A DNA stretch of 64,000 bases from NCBI RefSeq assembly GCF_024323335.1, contig NC_066579.1:360642397-360706396 (forward strand), read 5' to 3'. Origin of the DNA: Lathyrus oleraceus (lineage: Eukaryota; Streptophyta; Magnoliopsida; Fabales; Fabaceae). The notes beneath the pieces are model-generated. The model was given only the letters and a program-made list of their open reading frames with translations, ran no database searches and was not told the origin of the DNA. Each line of letters starts with the position of its first letter. Within the stretch, counting starts at the first letter, position 1. A program made the position numbers and the translations under genes. Shown in pieces: positions 11,843 through 23,462 of this stretch.

Positions 11843-14800
11843 TTAGATGTACCTCAGAATTCGCTTCAATGCCTTCCAATGTGTGTAAACTGGCTCCTCC
11901 ATGAATCGACTTACAATGCCTACACTCAATGAGATATCTGGTCTTGTACATGTGAGATAGCGAAGACTTCCTACCAAACTTCGATATTTGCCTGCTTCGA
12001 CACGTTCTCCTCCATCAAATTTCGACAGTTTTGTTCCTGGTTCCATTGGCGTCGAAACCGGATTACAGCTTTCCATCTTATATTTTTTCAGGATTTCTTT
12101 TGCATATTTTTCTTGTGAGATGAAGATTCCTGTTTCTTCTTGTCGAACTTCCAGACCAAGAAAGAATCTCATCAGGCCTAAATCTGTCATCTCGAATTCA
12201 CGTGTCATTGTGCTTTTGAATTCTTCTATCATCTCATCATTACTGCCCAGAAAAATAAGATCATCAACATAGAGAGCAACAAGTAATACATTCATTCCTT
12301 TTTTCTTCACATAGAGGGCATGTTCGTACGGACATTGCTCGAACCCGTTCTCCTTGAAATATGTGTCGATACGTGTGTTCCATGCCCGCGGTGCTTGCTT
12401 CAGCCCATATAGCGCTTTCTTCAATTTCAGTACCTTCTTCTCTTCTCCAGCTTTCATGTACCCGAGTGGTTGTTCGACATAGACTTCTTCTTCTAGTACA
12501 CCATTCAGAAAAGCTGTTTTGACATCCATTTGAAATATTGGCCATTTGAATTGAGCAGCTTGAGATATGAGTAGTCGAATTATCTCCATTCTTGCAACAG
12601 GTGCAAATACTTCGTCATAATCAACTCCTGCTTTCTGTTTGTATCCCTTCGCAACAAGTCTCGCTTTGTATCGTTCTATTTCTCCTTGAGCGTTCATCTT
12701 CTTCTTGAATACCCACTTTACACCAATGGGTTGACTACCTTTTGGCAATTCAACTAGCTCCCAAGTGTTGTTGTGGATAATCGCCCTCATCTCTTCGTCC
12801 ATGGCACTTTTCCACTTCTTGTCTCGTACTGCTTCTTCAAAACTGATGTTTTCAGCATCTGCCAAGAGACATACAAGGTGCACTTCACTTGTCGAATCAT
12901 ACAGATCTTGCAAACTTCGCATTCTGGGTTGTGTAGGTTCATCTTCATCATCAGAGTCTTCAAGTGTTGTCGAAATGTTTGGTGGTACAGCTACAGATGG
13001 TTTTTCAACTTCGACAATAGCTTCTGTCGAACTGTTCCAGTCCCACTTACTTGCTTCGTTTATTCGAACGTCTCTACTCACTATCACCTTCTTTCTTATG
13101 GGATCAAATAGCTTGTACCCTTTTGTTTTCTCATCATACCCAATGAGTATGTATTTCTGACTTTTGTCTTCAAGTTTCGTTCTTCGTTGATCTGGTACGT
13201 GTGCATAAGCAACACTTCCAAATACTTTGAGATGAGAGACTGTTGGTTTCTGTCCGCTCCACGCTTCTTGTGGTGTTTGATCTTCTAACTTCGAATGTGG
13301 ACATCGATTTTGAACATAAATGGCACATTGTACAGCTTCTGCCCAAAATTCCTTTGGCATGTTCTTGCTCTTAAGCATTGAACGAACCATGTCAAGGACT
13401 GTTCGATTCTTCCTTTCAGCCACCCCATTTTGTTGAGGTGAGTATGCTGCAGTTAGAAATCTCCTTATACCCTGCTCTTCACAATACTTCATAAAAGCTG
13501 TCGAAGTATACTCACCACCTCTATCTGATCGAACAGCTTTAATGTGTCTGTCGGTTTCCTTCTCCACCTTTACTTTGAACCTTTTGAACACCTCGAATGC
13601 TTCAGATTTTTCTTTCAAGAAATAAACCCATGTCTTCCGTGAGTAATCGTCGATGAAGGAAATAAAGTACCTTTTGCCACTGAAAGATTCTGGCGTGATT
13701 GGTCCACATATGTCGGTGTGAATCAAATCAAGGATATGCTTAGCTTGATATTCTGCCTTCTTTTGGAATGAAGTTCTTGTTTGTTTGCTCAGCACACATT
13801 CTTCACAGAACTTTCCTTCATAATCCATATCTGGTAGTCCATGCACCATGTTCTTTTTCGCCAACCTTCTTAAACCAGCATGATGTAGATGACCAAAGCG
13901 TAGATGCCATAGTGACGCTTTGTCTTCGACATTTACTTGTAAACATTTTTCTCGAACGTTTATCAGATTCAGTTTGTACATTCGATTTCTCTCCATTTCG
14001 ACACGAGCAATCAGATGTCCCAGCTTGTCCTTCAAATACAGTATTCGTTCTTTCATAAGTATCGAATAACCTTTTTCTGTAAGTTGTCCTAAACTCAAGA
14101 TGTTGGTCTTAAGATTTGGTACATAATAAACATCTTGAATTGATCCAATCAACCCATCTTTCTGCAGGTAACGGATCGTTCCTTTGCCTTCGACCTTCAC
14201 TTTCGATGCATCTCCGAAAGACACATTGCCATCTTCAATCTTTCTCATTTCTTTAAACAGGTGTTTGTGACCACACATATGGTTACTTGCTCCTGAGTCA
14301 AGGTACCAAACATTGTCATTTGTGTTGATCTCATTTTGAGCCATCAAGAGAAAACCTTCATTTGCTTCAACTTCCAGAGTTAGATTGGTTGTTTCTTCTA
14401 CCTTTTTTTCGATTCGACAATCTTTTGCAAGATGTCCCACTTTATCACAGTTATAGCATTTGAATGAGTTACAGTCCTTCGCATAATGGCCATACTTCCC
14501 ACACTTGTAGCATTCAAAGTTGGAATGGTTCGACCTACCACCTCTTTGACCACGTCCTCTGCCACGCCAATTTTGCTGACTCGACTGTCCTCTGTCGAAG
14601 TTGCTGCCTCTACCACTTCGACCACTGTCACGTCCTCCACGACCACGTCCTCTTCCTCGAAAGTTTTGAGAAAAGAGTACCTTTTCGTCTTTGATTTGCT
14701 CCTTGGTTTGATTTTCGTCCTCTACTCCTTCTTCCTTCTTTTTCATCTTACGTTGTTCGTGTGCTTCGAGGGAACCTGCGAGCTCTTCGACTGCGAGCGT

Positions 14801-15349
14801 CGAAAGGTCCTTCGACTCTTCTATTGCACACACAATATTCTCAAACTTATCTGTTAAAGATCTCAAAATCTTTTCGACAACTCGTGCATCAGTTACTGTT
14901 TCTCCATTTCTGCTGAGTTGATTCACCATCTTTTGTACACGCGTGATGTAGTCAGATACATTTTCTGACTCCTTCATCTGCATCCTCTCCAATTCGCCAC
15001 GAAGTGTTTGGAGTCGAACTTGCTTTACTCGATCTGCTCCTTTGAACACTTTCTCCAGTGTGTCCCACGCTTCTTTCGACGTAGTCGAACCGGCAATCTT
15101 TTCGAAGCCTGATTCATCAACAGCCCTAAACAGCATGTAAAGTGCCGTTTTATCCTTCGATCGCGTCTCTTTCAACGCCTTGTTTTGAGCTGCCGTATAT
15201 CCCTCAGTATCTGTTGGTTCTTCAAACCCATCTTTGGTCACCTCCCACGCGTCTAGAGATCCGAGAAGAGCTTTCATCTGAATACTCCAGTTTTCGTAAT
15301 TCAACTTTGTTAGCCGTGGTAACGGCATTTGATTCATCATATTTGCCAT
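11843..15349 (-). CDS. Copia Gag-Pol polyprotein (gag, protease, integrase, reverse transcriptase)
   Basis: Single long frame; the first ATG is at 15349 (numbering below counts from the frame opening at 15364). Residues about 1-230 are the gag capsid region (UBN2 type), followed by an [12 protein letters not shown] basic stretch and two CCHC zinc knuckles at about 285-298 and 303-316. The aspartic protease motif DSGAS is at 356-360. The integrase has an HHCC-like zinc region (about 487-523) and a DDE triad near D551, D614 and E650. Reverse transcriptase follows, with the [11 protein letters not shown] motif (about 945-955) and YVDDL at 1032-1036. The frame stops after RYI at 11845-11843 with a TAA where a lysine codon is expected. 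RNase H continues in the same frame downstream. Confidence 0.95.
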   Translation of the reverse strand: MANMMNQMPLPRLTKLNYENWSIQMKALLGSLDAWEVTKDGFEEPTDTEGYTAAQNKALKETRSKDKTALYMLFRAVDESGFEKIAGSTTSKEAWDTLEKVFKGADRVKQVRLQTLRGELERMQMKESENVSDYITRVQKMVNQLSRNGETVTDARVVEKILRSLTDKFENIVCAIEESKDLSTLAVEELAGSLEAHEQRKMKKKEEGVEDENQTKEQIKDEKVLFSQNFRGRGRGRGGRDSGRSGRGSNFDRGQSSQQNWRGRGRGQRGGRSNHSNFECYKCGKYGHYAKDCNSFKCYNCDKVGHLAKDCRIEKKVEETTNLTLEVEANEGFLLMAQNEINTNDNVWYLDSGASNHMCGHKHLFKEMRKIEDGNVSFGDASKVKVEGKGTIRYLQKDGLIGSIQDVYYVPNLKTNILSLGQLTEKGYSILMKERILYLKDKLGHLIARVEMERNRMYKLNLINVREKCLQVNVEDKASLWHLRFGHLHHAGLRRLAKKNMVHGLPDMDYEGKFCEECVLSKQTRTSFQKKAEYQAKHILDLIHTDICGPITPESFSGKRYFISFIDDYSRKTWVYFLKEKSEAFEVFKRFKVKVEKETDRHIKAVRSDRGGEYTSTAFMKYCEEQGIRRFLTAAYSPQQNGVAERKNRTVLDMVRSMLKSKNMPKEFWAEAVQCAIYVQNRCPHSKLEDQTPQEAWSGQKPTVSHLKVFGSVAYAHVPDQRRTKLEDKSQKYILIGYDEKTKGYKLFDPIRKKVIVSRDVRINEASKWDWNSSTEAIVEVEKPSVAVPPNISTTLEDSDDEDEPTQPRMRSLQDLYDSTSEVHLVCLLADAENISFEEAVRDKKWKSAMDEEMRAIIHNNTWELVELPKGSQPIGVKWVFKKKMNAQGEIERYKARLVAKGYKQKAGVDYDEVFAPVARMEIIRLLISQAAQFKWPIFQMDVKTAFLNGVLEEEVYVEQPLGYMKAGEEKKVLKLKKALYGLKQAPRAWNTRIDTYFKENGFEQCPYEHALYVKKKGMNVLLVALYVDDLIFLGSNDEMIEEFKSTMTREFEMTDLGLMRFFLGLEVRQEETGIFISQEKYAKEILKKYKMESCNPVSTPMEPGTKLSKFDGGERVEAGKYRSLVGSLRYLTCTRPDISLSVGIVSRFMEEPVYTHWKALKRILRYI

Positions 15350-15351
15350 TA

Positions 15352-15363
15352 GCTCTGATGCCA
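15352..15363 (-). other. Primer-binding site (tRNA-iMet)
   Basis: TGGCATCAGAGC, one base off the TGGTATCAGAGC usually found in plant copia elements, three bases after the 5' LTR end. The open frame continues upstream into this site, but the first ATG in frame is at 15349. Confidence 0.9.
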
Positions 15364-15366
15364 ATT

Positions 15367-15576
15367 TGACAGAAAGAAGCGAGTAATTTTATGAACTTCT
15401 GTATTTTATTGGAATGTAAAATTGGACTTTATACATCCAAAACAAACTTTAGCTATTCTACTAATAATGACAAATAGTAAATACTCTTAATTTTCCCACT
15501 GTCTCTTAACCTTCCAAAACTCTCCATTCACTTATTATTAAAACCCACTAACTCTAGCATTTAAGTTTATTCAACA
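15367..15576 (-). repeat. 5' LTR of the copia element
   Basis: A 210-bp direct repeat of 11092-11301, with TG...CA ends when read on the minus strand. It is upstream of the primer-binding site and so would contain the promoter. Its identity to the 3' LTR is 209 of 210 by eye. Confidence 0.95.
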
Positions 15577-15639
15577 AAATAAATGTCTTAAATCTAAATA
15601 AAATATGGGAAATCAGTTATTTTCTTTAAGGTGAGTAAC

Positions 15640-16225
15640 CAATAGTATGTAAATGAGTTCATAAGATTAAATTCAAAGATGATGGTAACATTAAAAGATA
15701 CAAAGGCAGACTTGTAGTCAAAGGCAACAATCAATTGAAGATATTGACTTTTTAATACTTATTCTACTGTTTTTAAATTGACTACCATGAGAATATTTAT
15801 TGTTATTGTTGCATTTGAAAATTAGTATTTGCATCAATTAAATGTTCATATTACTTTTATTCATGGTGACTTGGAAGAAAGAAGTCTATTTGAATTTACC
15901 TCAATAACTAACTTTGTCCAATCCAACTAAATTTGTAAATTGTTTAAACCCATTTATGGACTTAAATATTCTAGCTAACAATGTTTTTCAAAGTTATCAA
16001 ATGTTTTAATTACAAAAGGATTTTGTATGTCATCTTCTAATTCATCATTTTTATCAATAAACAAAAAATATTCCTTTACTACTTTATTTTTATTAATATA
16101 TCTAGATGATTTAATTTTGACTGACAATGACATTAATGAAATCAACATTGGAAAGGATTTTTTAAATCCAAGTTTTAAAATAAAAGACCTAGGATATTTA
16201 AAGTATTTTCTTGGGCTTGAAATTT
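15640..16225 (+). pseudogene. Older Ty1/copia reverse transcriptase fragment
   Basis: Plus-strand remnant with frameshifts and stops. It has an IKRYKGRLVVKG-like block near 15690, a HQLNVHITFIHGDLEE-like block at 15830-15880, and LLIYLDDLILT (a YVDDL variant) with FKIKDLGYLKYFLGLEIS at 16090-16228. It is cut off abruptly where the CKX-like pseudogene begins at about 16226. The young copia element inserted just to its left. Confidence 0.85.
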
Positions 16226-16551
16226 CATGATCCAACATTAGAGGGAATACCACCAACAATCAAATATAAGTCATCAGTCCTAGACAGAGATGTAAGTCTA
16301 TGTTTAAGTGTTTCATGCAAAACATCTATCGATATTGGTTCATCGCCCACGTCAACATAGGAATCCAATGGGTTTTACCATTATAATTGGACAATACAAT
16401 TTTAGACTCATTTTTAAACTCGATGATTTGATTCATATTCACCATAATTCCATTATTTGTCGTGGCTTGTCGTAGAACCGAATGGCCTTGTCATCTAGTA
16501 GAAATGGTAAATGGTTGAATAAGATCATGTGAATGTTTTTATAAAATTAGT

Positions 16552-17784
16552 CAGGGTCGGCCTTGAGTAAGGGCAAGACGGCTCTTAGTCCAGGATCTTC
16601 AAATTAAGGGGTCTCATTTTGTTTTAAAAAATAAAAATATATATTAAATATTATATTGCATAAATTATAAAATAAAAATAAACATGAAAGTTGTGGGTTC
16701 AATCCTCCTTGTACTTTTTTAATTACTGTTGCATAGCTGTTGATGTGTCAGTGTCGTGTACGATGTTTGTGTTGTGTATTATGTTGAAGGCATGCATACT
16801 GTTGAAGCTCTTGCTTGTTTTTTAAACATGGAAGGAGGTATTTATGTGAACTGTATAGAAGATTCGTGTATGCTTTTTCAAGAATCTTTAGCATAAGATC
16901 GTTCTTTCTTTATTAATTTCATCATTTCATACACATTTGTTGTAATTACTTGTTTTTTACAATTTTGAGTAATGTTATGAATACTTAGCAGTATAATCTA
17001 ACTACCCCATGTTGTTTTTCAATTTTATTCATGTCTTATAGATTATCACTATTATAGTATATATTTTCTTGGTAGTTACTCATCTATTATGTTCTTCATA
17101 TCATTTTGAATGTTTTTAAACTTCATCCTGTTAGTGTTGATATCTTATATGTTATCATTAGTCTAAAATATATTGTTAATGTAGGTACCACCGTGAAGAT
17201 ATTTTCTCTTCCATCTAGTGTGATAGTTTTCTCCCCTGATAACTTTGATAAGACTATTTTAGTTGAAACAAAAGATGTTTTAGTGGAATTTTATGCACCA
17301 TGGTATGTATATATTAACGCGATCTTCTGTAACTTTATGATATGATAATCTTTTTTCATTTTCAATGTTTCTGAGTCTTATTTATTTTCTTGCCAAATTC
17401 ATTATTGTATTTAGGTGTGATCATTGCAAAGCTCTTGCTTATGTAAGGATATTCTCTTGTCTAAGACTTCTGCCATAGCTAGCTTATAATCTTAATTTGG
17501 TAATTTTCACTTATGATTAACTATATCAAGATCGGTCCTTATACTGTTTATACTATTTATTTACACTTATGAAAATATTTTTGTAATATTCAGGCTGGAG
17601 GAGGAAGTAATTATAGCTAATGTTGACGCTGATGAATCCAAGGATTTGATAGAGACGTGAGTGTAATAACATGTTTTTATTTGATGAATACAAGGTTGTT
17701 CCTTTTTTAAAAAAATATATTTTTTATTAGGGGTCCTATTTTTATTATTTTCCTTGAACCTCTAAAAAGTTAGGACCGGCCCTG
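16552..17784. mobile_element. Gene-fragment-carrying hAT element (Pack-hAT)
   Basis: A 1233-bp insertion in CKX pseudogene copy A. Terminal inverted repeats: CAGGGTCGGCC on the left and the complement of CAGGGCCGGTCC on the right. It is flanked by 8-bp target duplications AAATTAGT (16544-16551) and AGATTAGC (17785-17792), with the uninterrupted target consistent with AAATTAGC. Inner terminal sequence has the AAGGGGTC/AGGGGTCC words common in plant hAT elements. Instead of a transposase it carries exons and introns of a protein disulfide isomerase gene. Confidence 0.85.
17185..17658 (+). pseudogene. Captured protein disulfide isomerase fragment
   Basis: Three partial exons with splice-like borders: 17185-17302 (encodes a [15 protein letters not shown] start and [13 protein letters not shown]), 17415-17442 (the CxxC region, here CDHC rather than the usual CGHC, then KALAY) and 17594-17658 (EEEVIIANVDADESKDLIE). 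Together they match the first half of the N-terminal thioredoxin domain of plant PDI-like proteins. Introns retain GT...AG ends, so genomic DNA rather than cDNA was captured. The fragment lacks the rest of the gene and is inside a hAT element. Confidence 0.85.
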
Positions 17785-18114
17785 AGATTAGCAATATCAC
17801 TAATTTTATATTGGTGTTGATTCCAAAACACCAAATGGGTTTTAATGAATAATGTGACCAAAGTCAATTGAAGTGTGTGAAAGGATTTATGAGTTATAGT
17901 TAACCTTTGAGGCTAGTTCTTTAGGATTATAATTTCTACATATATGAATGGTTTTATCTATGTGACGAATACAATGAGGGGTATACATAGAAAAGCATAA
18001 GAGATGAAATTACGACCTTCTAAACTCTTTGTAAAAGATCAATTGCCTATAGTTCTAGAAAGTTTCATACATCAAACGCCAAGGGTATAAAAGAATGTTG
18101 ATTTTCAGAACATG

Positions 18115-19564
18115 TTTTTTTTATGTTTGTCCATTTTTCTTGAAGCGTCTTTAAGGGATATCTTTTCAATAGTAAAAACCCTCGTCCTCGGTCCTATAAG
18201 TGGATAAGCTCTCATCAAATCCACATATGTATTTTACCTTCCTACCCACTCGTACACCAGAATATATAATGGCTTAAGTATCGATCTTCCCTCTTGTGGA
18301 TCCAATCAAGAAGTTCACATGTGTATCTTTCTTCACATATACTTTTCCCGCCTAAATATACCAAATAGGACATCCCTCACAAAGTCCTGCCGACATTAAA
18401 AGTCAAAAAGCTCCCTACAATGAATTGTGTATTCCTTAAAGGTATGCAGACATGCCTTACATCAAACAGGACACACCTCATCAATTTAAAATAATAGAAT
18501 GATGAGGAGATACCTAAGAATAGTATGGTACTAAATTGGTGACATATATGAGCCTAGCCCATCAATGGGAATAGTTAGAAGAAAATCATGAGCATGTTCT
18601 GCTTGCAAACACCCAAAAACTAATTTTTGTTTTATGGTCATGTCAAATTTTACTTATATTTCATGAACACTTTTACTAAAATGGAAACCCGCTAAAAATG
18701 TAAGTCTTTAGGGGTAGTCCCTTTCTAGTAATACTGTGAAGGTCAAAATCTGAAATCGTACTACTAAGATCATCTAAATTTGTGTTAACATTAGAGTTCA
18801 TTCCATATATCCCATTATCTTTCATTACATGATCTTGTAACACCAAAAATGAGCTTTATAAACCAAAAAAATGTATGAGGCAGCCTCTATTGTTAAGAAC
18901 AAGTTTAACCCCTAATAGGTAGAGATGCAACCCTTATTTGAAGTCTCTAAAAAAAGGATATGCATCAACTAGACTATATTTAACAACCCTTCACAACTCT
19001 TTTTCAAACCAAATAGTTGTATCTTCCATGTTAACTGGATGGAACATACTTAGGCCAAAAAATAACTTGTCGATACCTCTTCAATATCAAAGTTAAAGAA
19101 GTTCACTATTTGGATCCCTTAATCGTGAAAATAAGATGCAAGAATTCCACAACTCTGACAACCCTCTTCATAGACAACCTCTTGATAAAACCTTTATCTC
19201 TACTAACATCCCCTCCTAGAAATTTCATCCCCAACAATGGCCTCCCAATGTCCTAAAAGAACAACAACCACCCCCATCCCACATACAATGTTTATGACTG
19301 TCACAAGAAGGCCTAATAATCTCAATCTTACGAATATTCATTTCATAGCCCAACATGAACCTGTCTCACAAATTATGTTGAGGGTTTCAACCACCTCTTA
19401 TGAATCCCCTACAACGGTCTCATCATCAAGTCACCAAGCCTGAAGAAGAAACTTATAAAAGTGTCAGATCTAATGAATAAGTGGGTGTATTACATGAGTA
19501 AAAGGGATCTCCCCCCAACGAGCCGCCTTGTTTCACTCATGTGGTTGACATAATATGTTAAATC
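18115..19564 (-). pseudogene. Reverse-transcriptase-like gene remnant, array copy 1
   Basis: The minus strand encodes, through many stops and frameshifts, segments of a plant RT-like protein family known to me from legume and composite genomes: a LGGDVSRDKGFIKRLSMKR-like block near 19170-19230, a VLQDHVMKDNGIYGM-like block near 18790-18840, and HDFLLTIPIDGLGSYMSPI further on near 18550-18600. It lies between CKX pseudogene copies B and A and repeats the sequence at 20180-22885. Function in living members of this family is not known to me. Confidence 0.65.
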
Positions 19565-20125
19565 CAACATTAGAGCGAATACCACCAGTAATCAAATACA
19601 TGTACTCAGTTCTAGAGAGAGAGGTGTACGTCCATGTTTAAGTGTTTCGTGCAAAACATTTATCCATGTTTGTTCACCACCCACATCAACATAATAATCA
19701 TATGGATTTTGCCATCGCAGTTGAACAATATAGTTCTAGACCCATTTTTAAACTCGTGGATTTGATTCATATTAACCACAACCTCATTATTTTTCATGGC
19801 TTGTAGTATAACTGAATGGCCTTGTCCACTAAAAGAATTGGTAAATGGCTGAGTAAGAAAATTTGAATGGTTTATAAAATTTGAAATATCACTAATTGAT
19901 GTTGATTCTTAAAAAACAAAGGATTTTTCATGAATAATATGACGAAAAATCAGTTGAGGCTTGTGAAAGGATTTGTGGGTTATAATTAACCTTTGAGGCT
20001 AGTTCTTTAGGGATTGTAATTTCTTCATATCTGAGTGGTTTTATGTGTGTGATGAATACTATGATGGATATAAATATCAAAGCATAAGAGATGAAATCAT
20101 GAACTTCTAAACTCTTTTTAAAACA
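19565..20125 (-). pseudogene. CKX exon-1 pseudogene, copy B
   Basis: Uninterrupted minus-strand copy of CKX exon 1 with several stops. It is recognisable from the hydrophobic leader (IFISIIVFITHIKP) and EEITIPKELASKV, through QILSQASTDF, the GQGHS-like flavin motif region near 19820, and a C-terminal part near 19570-19620. It ends at the same residue region as copies A and C, showing that all three derive from one truncated ancestor. Confidence 0.88.
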
Positions 20126-21055
20126 TCCACTGCCTCTAGTTCTAGAAAGTCTCATACGTCAAATGCAAAAGGTATAAAAAATGGTGATTATTAGAATATG
20201 TTTTTTTAATGTTTATCCACTTTGCTTGAAGCAGCTTTAAGGGATATCTTTCAAACAATAAAACCCTTCATCTTGAGTCCCACCAGTGGAGAAAATCTCG
20301 TCAGATCCACATATACATTTTTCCCTCCTACCCACTAGTACACCCGAATATATGATGACCTAAGTATCGATCTTCCCTCTTGTGGGTCCAGTCAAGAAGT
20401 TCACATGTGTCTCTTTCTTCACAGATACTCTTACCCATCTAAATAAACCAAACAAGGCATCCCTCATAAAGTCATGTCAATATTAAAAGTCATGAAACTC
20501 CCTACAATGAATTGTGTGCTCCCTAAAGGTATTCAGACAGGCCTTACAGCAAACCTTATCAATAAAAAATAATATAATCATAAGGAAATACCTAAGAATA
20601 GTATGGTACTAAATTGGTGAGTTATATGAGGCTAACCCATCAATGGGAATAGTTAGAAGACAATCATGAGCAAGTGATATGTGTAAACACACAAAAACTA
20701 CTTTTGGTTTTACGGTCATGTCAAAATTTACTTCTATTTCATGAACACTTTTACTAAAAAGGGAACTCACCAAATCATGTAATCTTTAGTGTATAATGAT
20801 CTTGCTTGTAATATTGTGAAGGTCAAAATTTGGAATTGTACTACTAAGACCAACCAAAGTTATGTTAAAATTAAAGTTAATGCATATCCCACTATGTCTC
20901 AGTACATGATCTTGTAACACTTAAGATTGGGCTCTGGAAGCCAACAAAATGAATGAGGTAGCCTTTAATACTGAGTACCAACTTAACCCCTAATAGGTAA
21001 AGAATCCACCCTCATTGTAAATTCCCCAAAAAATGACCTTCATCAATCTGAATAT

Positions 21056-21730
21056 CACTACTACAAATAATACATTATATGATAAAACATTCACCTCAGC
21101 CAACAAAAAATCGAGGTGAAAACCAGAGACGCATCACATTTTATTTTATTTTTAAAAAATACCATGTATTCTCTCGATTGAGCTGGAAATCGAGGGGAAA
21201 AGTATTCAAGAGACATGCCTTTGAATCCCAGCAACTGTATTTTATCACATTTTTTTATTACCTATTACATTGGTTGAGCTGGGAACCGAGGGGAAAGTAG
21301 CGTATTTTATTTTTTATTTTTATTTTTTTTTTCAATTTGATAAAAGAATTATGTAAAGAATCTTTGCCATCCATTTATAAATTAACAATGGTCAAGACAT
21401 TGTCAACAAATTAATCCACATGAAACATTAGTGATCCGCTTGGAACTCTCACTAGTCAATTAAAACGTGAATGCCATAACTATCAATCTTGAATGCAAAG
21501 TGCTGAAATATACATTTAATATAATGAAAATAATGATAATGAAAGAAGTTGCATGAAGTATATCACCATTCTCTGGGATGGATTGCAAGAGAAGAAAAAT
21601 ATTTTAAGGTTGCTTCCTTAATGTAATATCTTCTCTAGTAATTCCTTGTTAAAATGTTTAATGTTAGTTATGAAAGCATGAATGTAACTAATTATTGTTA
21701 GTTATCGTTGTACCAAGTAAAATATTTAAT

Positions 21731-21763
<33 letters not shown>

Positions 21764-22336
21764 GAGATTTACTGTTTAACGATTCTATTGATTTTGTTTA
21801 TTTGTTATTGTTGTTTTTGTTGTTGAGATTTAATGTTTAACGATTCTATTGATTTTGTTGTTGGTGTTGTTATTGTTATAGTTGTTGTCTTTGTTGTTGT
21901 TGTTTTTGTTATTATTGAGATTTAATGTTTAACATTCTATTGATTTTGTTTTTGTTGTTGTTATTGTTGTTGATGATGATGATAATGATGAAGATTTAGA
22001 ATTTGTTAACAAATTTGATGTTTTGCATATTAAAACAAAAAAAAAATAGGTTAAAACTAAAATTTTATAAATATGGTTTTACCCCCTCGGTATTAATCCC
22101 AAGCAAGGGAAAAAGCGGCGCGCTTTGAAATTTCAAAAAATAATGTTGTTGGGGATGAAAAACCAAAAAATAATGTTGTTGGGGATCAAACTCTTGACGA
22201 GTTCTACTTTTCTTCTCGGTGGAACTTTATCCGATGGGTAAAGTGACAAGTTTTTATGACGCCCTTCGTTACCTCACTTATGAAGTCGAGGTAAAACCCT
22301 TTTTCAACTGAGGTAAAAAGGGTTTTTGTAATAATG
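21056..22336. mobile_element. CACTA (En/Spm) non-autonomous element
   Basis: A 1281-bp insertion starting CACTACTACAAA and ending with the complement of CATTATTACAAAAA, flanked by a 3-bp target duplication TAT (21053-21055, 22337-22339). The flanking sequence joins into the RT-like copy, as judged from the uninterrupted paralog at about 18970. Subterminal motifs resembling TGAGCTGGGAACCGAGGGG recur at about 21170-21200 and 21270-21300 and, inverted, near the right end (ACCTCA, GAGGTAAAA), as expected for transposase-binding subterminal repeats. No transposase. It contains GTT-rich microsatellites. Confidence 0.88.
21730..21990. repeat. GTT/TTG microsatellite cluster
   Basis: Several TTG/GTT runs (the longest at about 21733-21762), separated by a repeated TTTAATGTTTAACGATTCTA-like block that appears three times (about 21770, 21830, 21920). 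It is internal to the CACTA element. Confidence 0.9.
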
Positions 22337-23139
22337 TATATTTAACAAACCTTCGCAACTCTTTACGGAATCAAAGAGTTGTATCCTCCATGTTAATTGG
22401 TTGGCTCGTATTTAAACAAAAAATAAATCATCAATACCCATGCAATATCGAAGTTGAAAAAGCTAACTATGTGGATTCCTTAATTGTGAAAGGAGATTAA
22501 ATAATTCCACAACTCTGACAACCCTTGATAAAACCTATGTCTATATTAACATTTCCTCCGAGCAATTGCATCCCTAACATCAATCTCCCAATATCCTAAG
22601 GGAACAATTATGCCACCCTCACGATGTTTACGACTGTCACATGAAGGCCTAAAGATCTCAATGTTATGAATATTCAATTCATAGACCAATCATGAACTCC
22701 TATCATGAATGATGTTGAGGATTTTAGTCACCTTCTCTAAATCCCCTAAAACGGTTCTAACTTCAGATACAAAGCATGAAAAAGAAACCTACAACTATGT
22801 CATATCTAATGAATAAGTGAGTGTAACACATGGAAAAAAAGGAATTGTCCCAATGAGTCGCTTTGTTGCATTCATGTGAATGACATAATATGTTAATCCC
22901 AACATTAGAGTGAATACCACCATCACTCAAATACAAGTAATTAGTCCTATACAGAGGTGTAAGTCCATGTTTAAGTGTTTCATGCATAACATCTATCCAT
23001 ATTCATCACCCAAATCAAGAAATTTTACTTCATACCCCCTACACTTATATCAATACTCCTCCAATTTTTTAAAATTACCAATTTTACCCTTAATTGTTTT
23101 TAACCAATTTACCATTTCATTTTTAACCATTCAATTAGG

Positions 23140-23445
23140 ACTTCCGAAAATTACACTATCCACCCTCGTATCGGAACTCATTGAAAAAGATACCCGGTAT
23201 ATTTTTTTTCAAAGCGAAAGACTTTGTGAAAGACATCTGGAACACTGCAAAACATATACCGGAAGAGTTACTTGAAAAGTTCCGGTTCTTTTAAAAAAAA
23301 CGTTCCGGAACACTTATCATATGTGTTCCGGTTAACAAAGTGACATACACCGAAACTCTTCCTTGAAGACTTCCGGTATTCTATTTCTGTAATCTGGAAC
23401 TCTTCGTTGAAGACTTCCGGTTTGCATTTTTAATTTTTTTTGTGA
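23140..23445. repeat. CCGGAA-rich subterminal repeats, left end of MULE
   Basis: At least eight occurrences of TTCCGG, CCGGAA or one-base variants at irregular spacing of 25-50 bp, several as GAAGACTTCCGGT (for example near 23365 and 23412). They match those at the right end and lie between the terminal inverted repeat and the transposase start, a likely site for transposase binding (inference). Confidence 0.75.
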
Positions 23446-23462
23446 CTTTTTTTTATTGTGCA

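Larger units (their letters stand above)
11092..15576 (-). mobile_element. Ty1/copia LTR retrotransposon, near-complete and young
   Basis: A 4485-bp element on the minus strand with 210-bp LTRs (15367-15576 and 11092-11301) beginning TGTTGAATAA and ending TTTCTGTCA. It is flanked by a perfect 5-bp target duplication AAATA (11087-11091, 15577-15581). A primer-binding site for initiator Met-tRNA and a purine-rich tract (about 11302-11313) are in the expected places. The LTRs differ at one position (A/C at 11162 versus 15437), so insertion is recent: about 0.2 million years if a rate of 1.3e-8 per site per year is assumed. The coding region is uninterrupted except for one stop codon before RNase H. 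Confidence 0.96.
16226..18110 (-). pseudogene. CKX exon-1 pseudogene, copy A (split by hAT element)
   Basis: Minus-strand sequence of roughly 75-80% similarity by eye to exon 1 of the intact CKX gene, from the signal-peptide region (near 18055) to the GGT(L/I)SN block near 16226. It has many stops and small changes. The segment containing the GHS flavin motif is recognisable at about 16470-16495. The copy is interrupted at 16552-17784 by a hAT element. Exons 2-5 are absent, and the end near SNAG abuts copia debris. Confidence 0.85.
20180..22885 (-). pseudogene. Reverse-transcriptase-like gene remnant, array copy 2 (split by CACTA)
   Basis: Same minus-strand RT-like sequence as 18115-19564, degenerate. 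Recognisable blocks include a QGDPLGP-like stretch and CYTHLFIR near 22800-22880 (right after CKX copy C), LVLQDHVLRHSGI near 20880-20910, and FREHTIHCREF plus VNFLTGPTRGK near 20360-20540. It is interrupted by the CACTA element at 21056-22336. Confidence 0.65.

Noticed and set aside
12264..14857. Several medium open frames on the plus strand and in other frames
   Set aside because: They are shadows of the copia polyprotein on the minus strand.
22763..22987. Apparent separate gene starting MHETLKHGLTP
   Set aside because: It is the end of CKX pseudogene copy C fused to the RT-like remnant.
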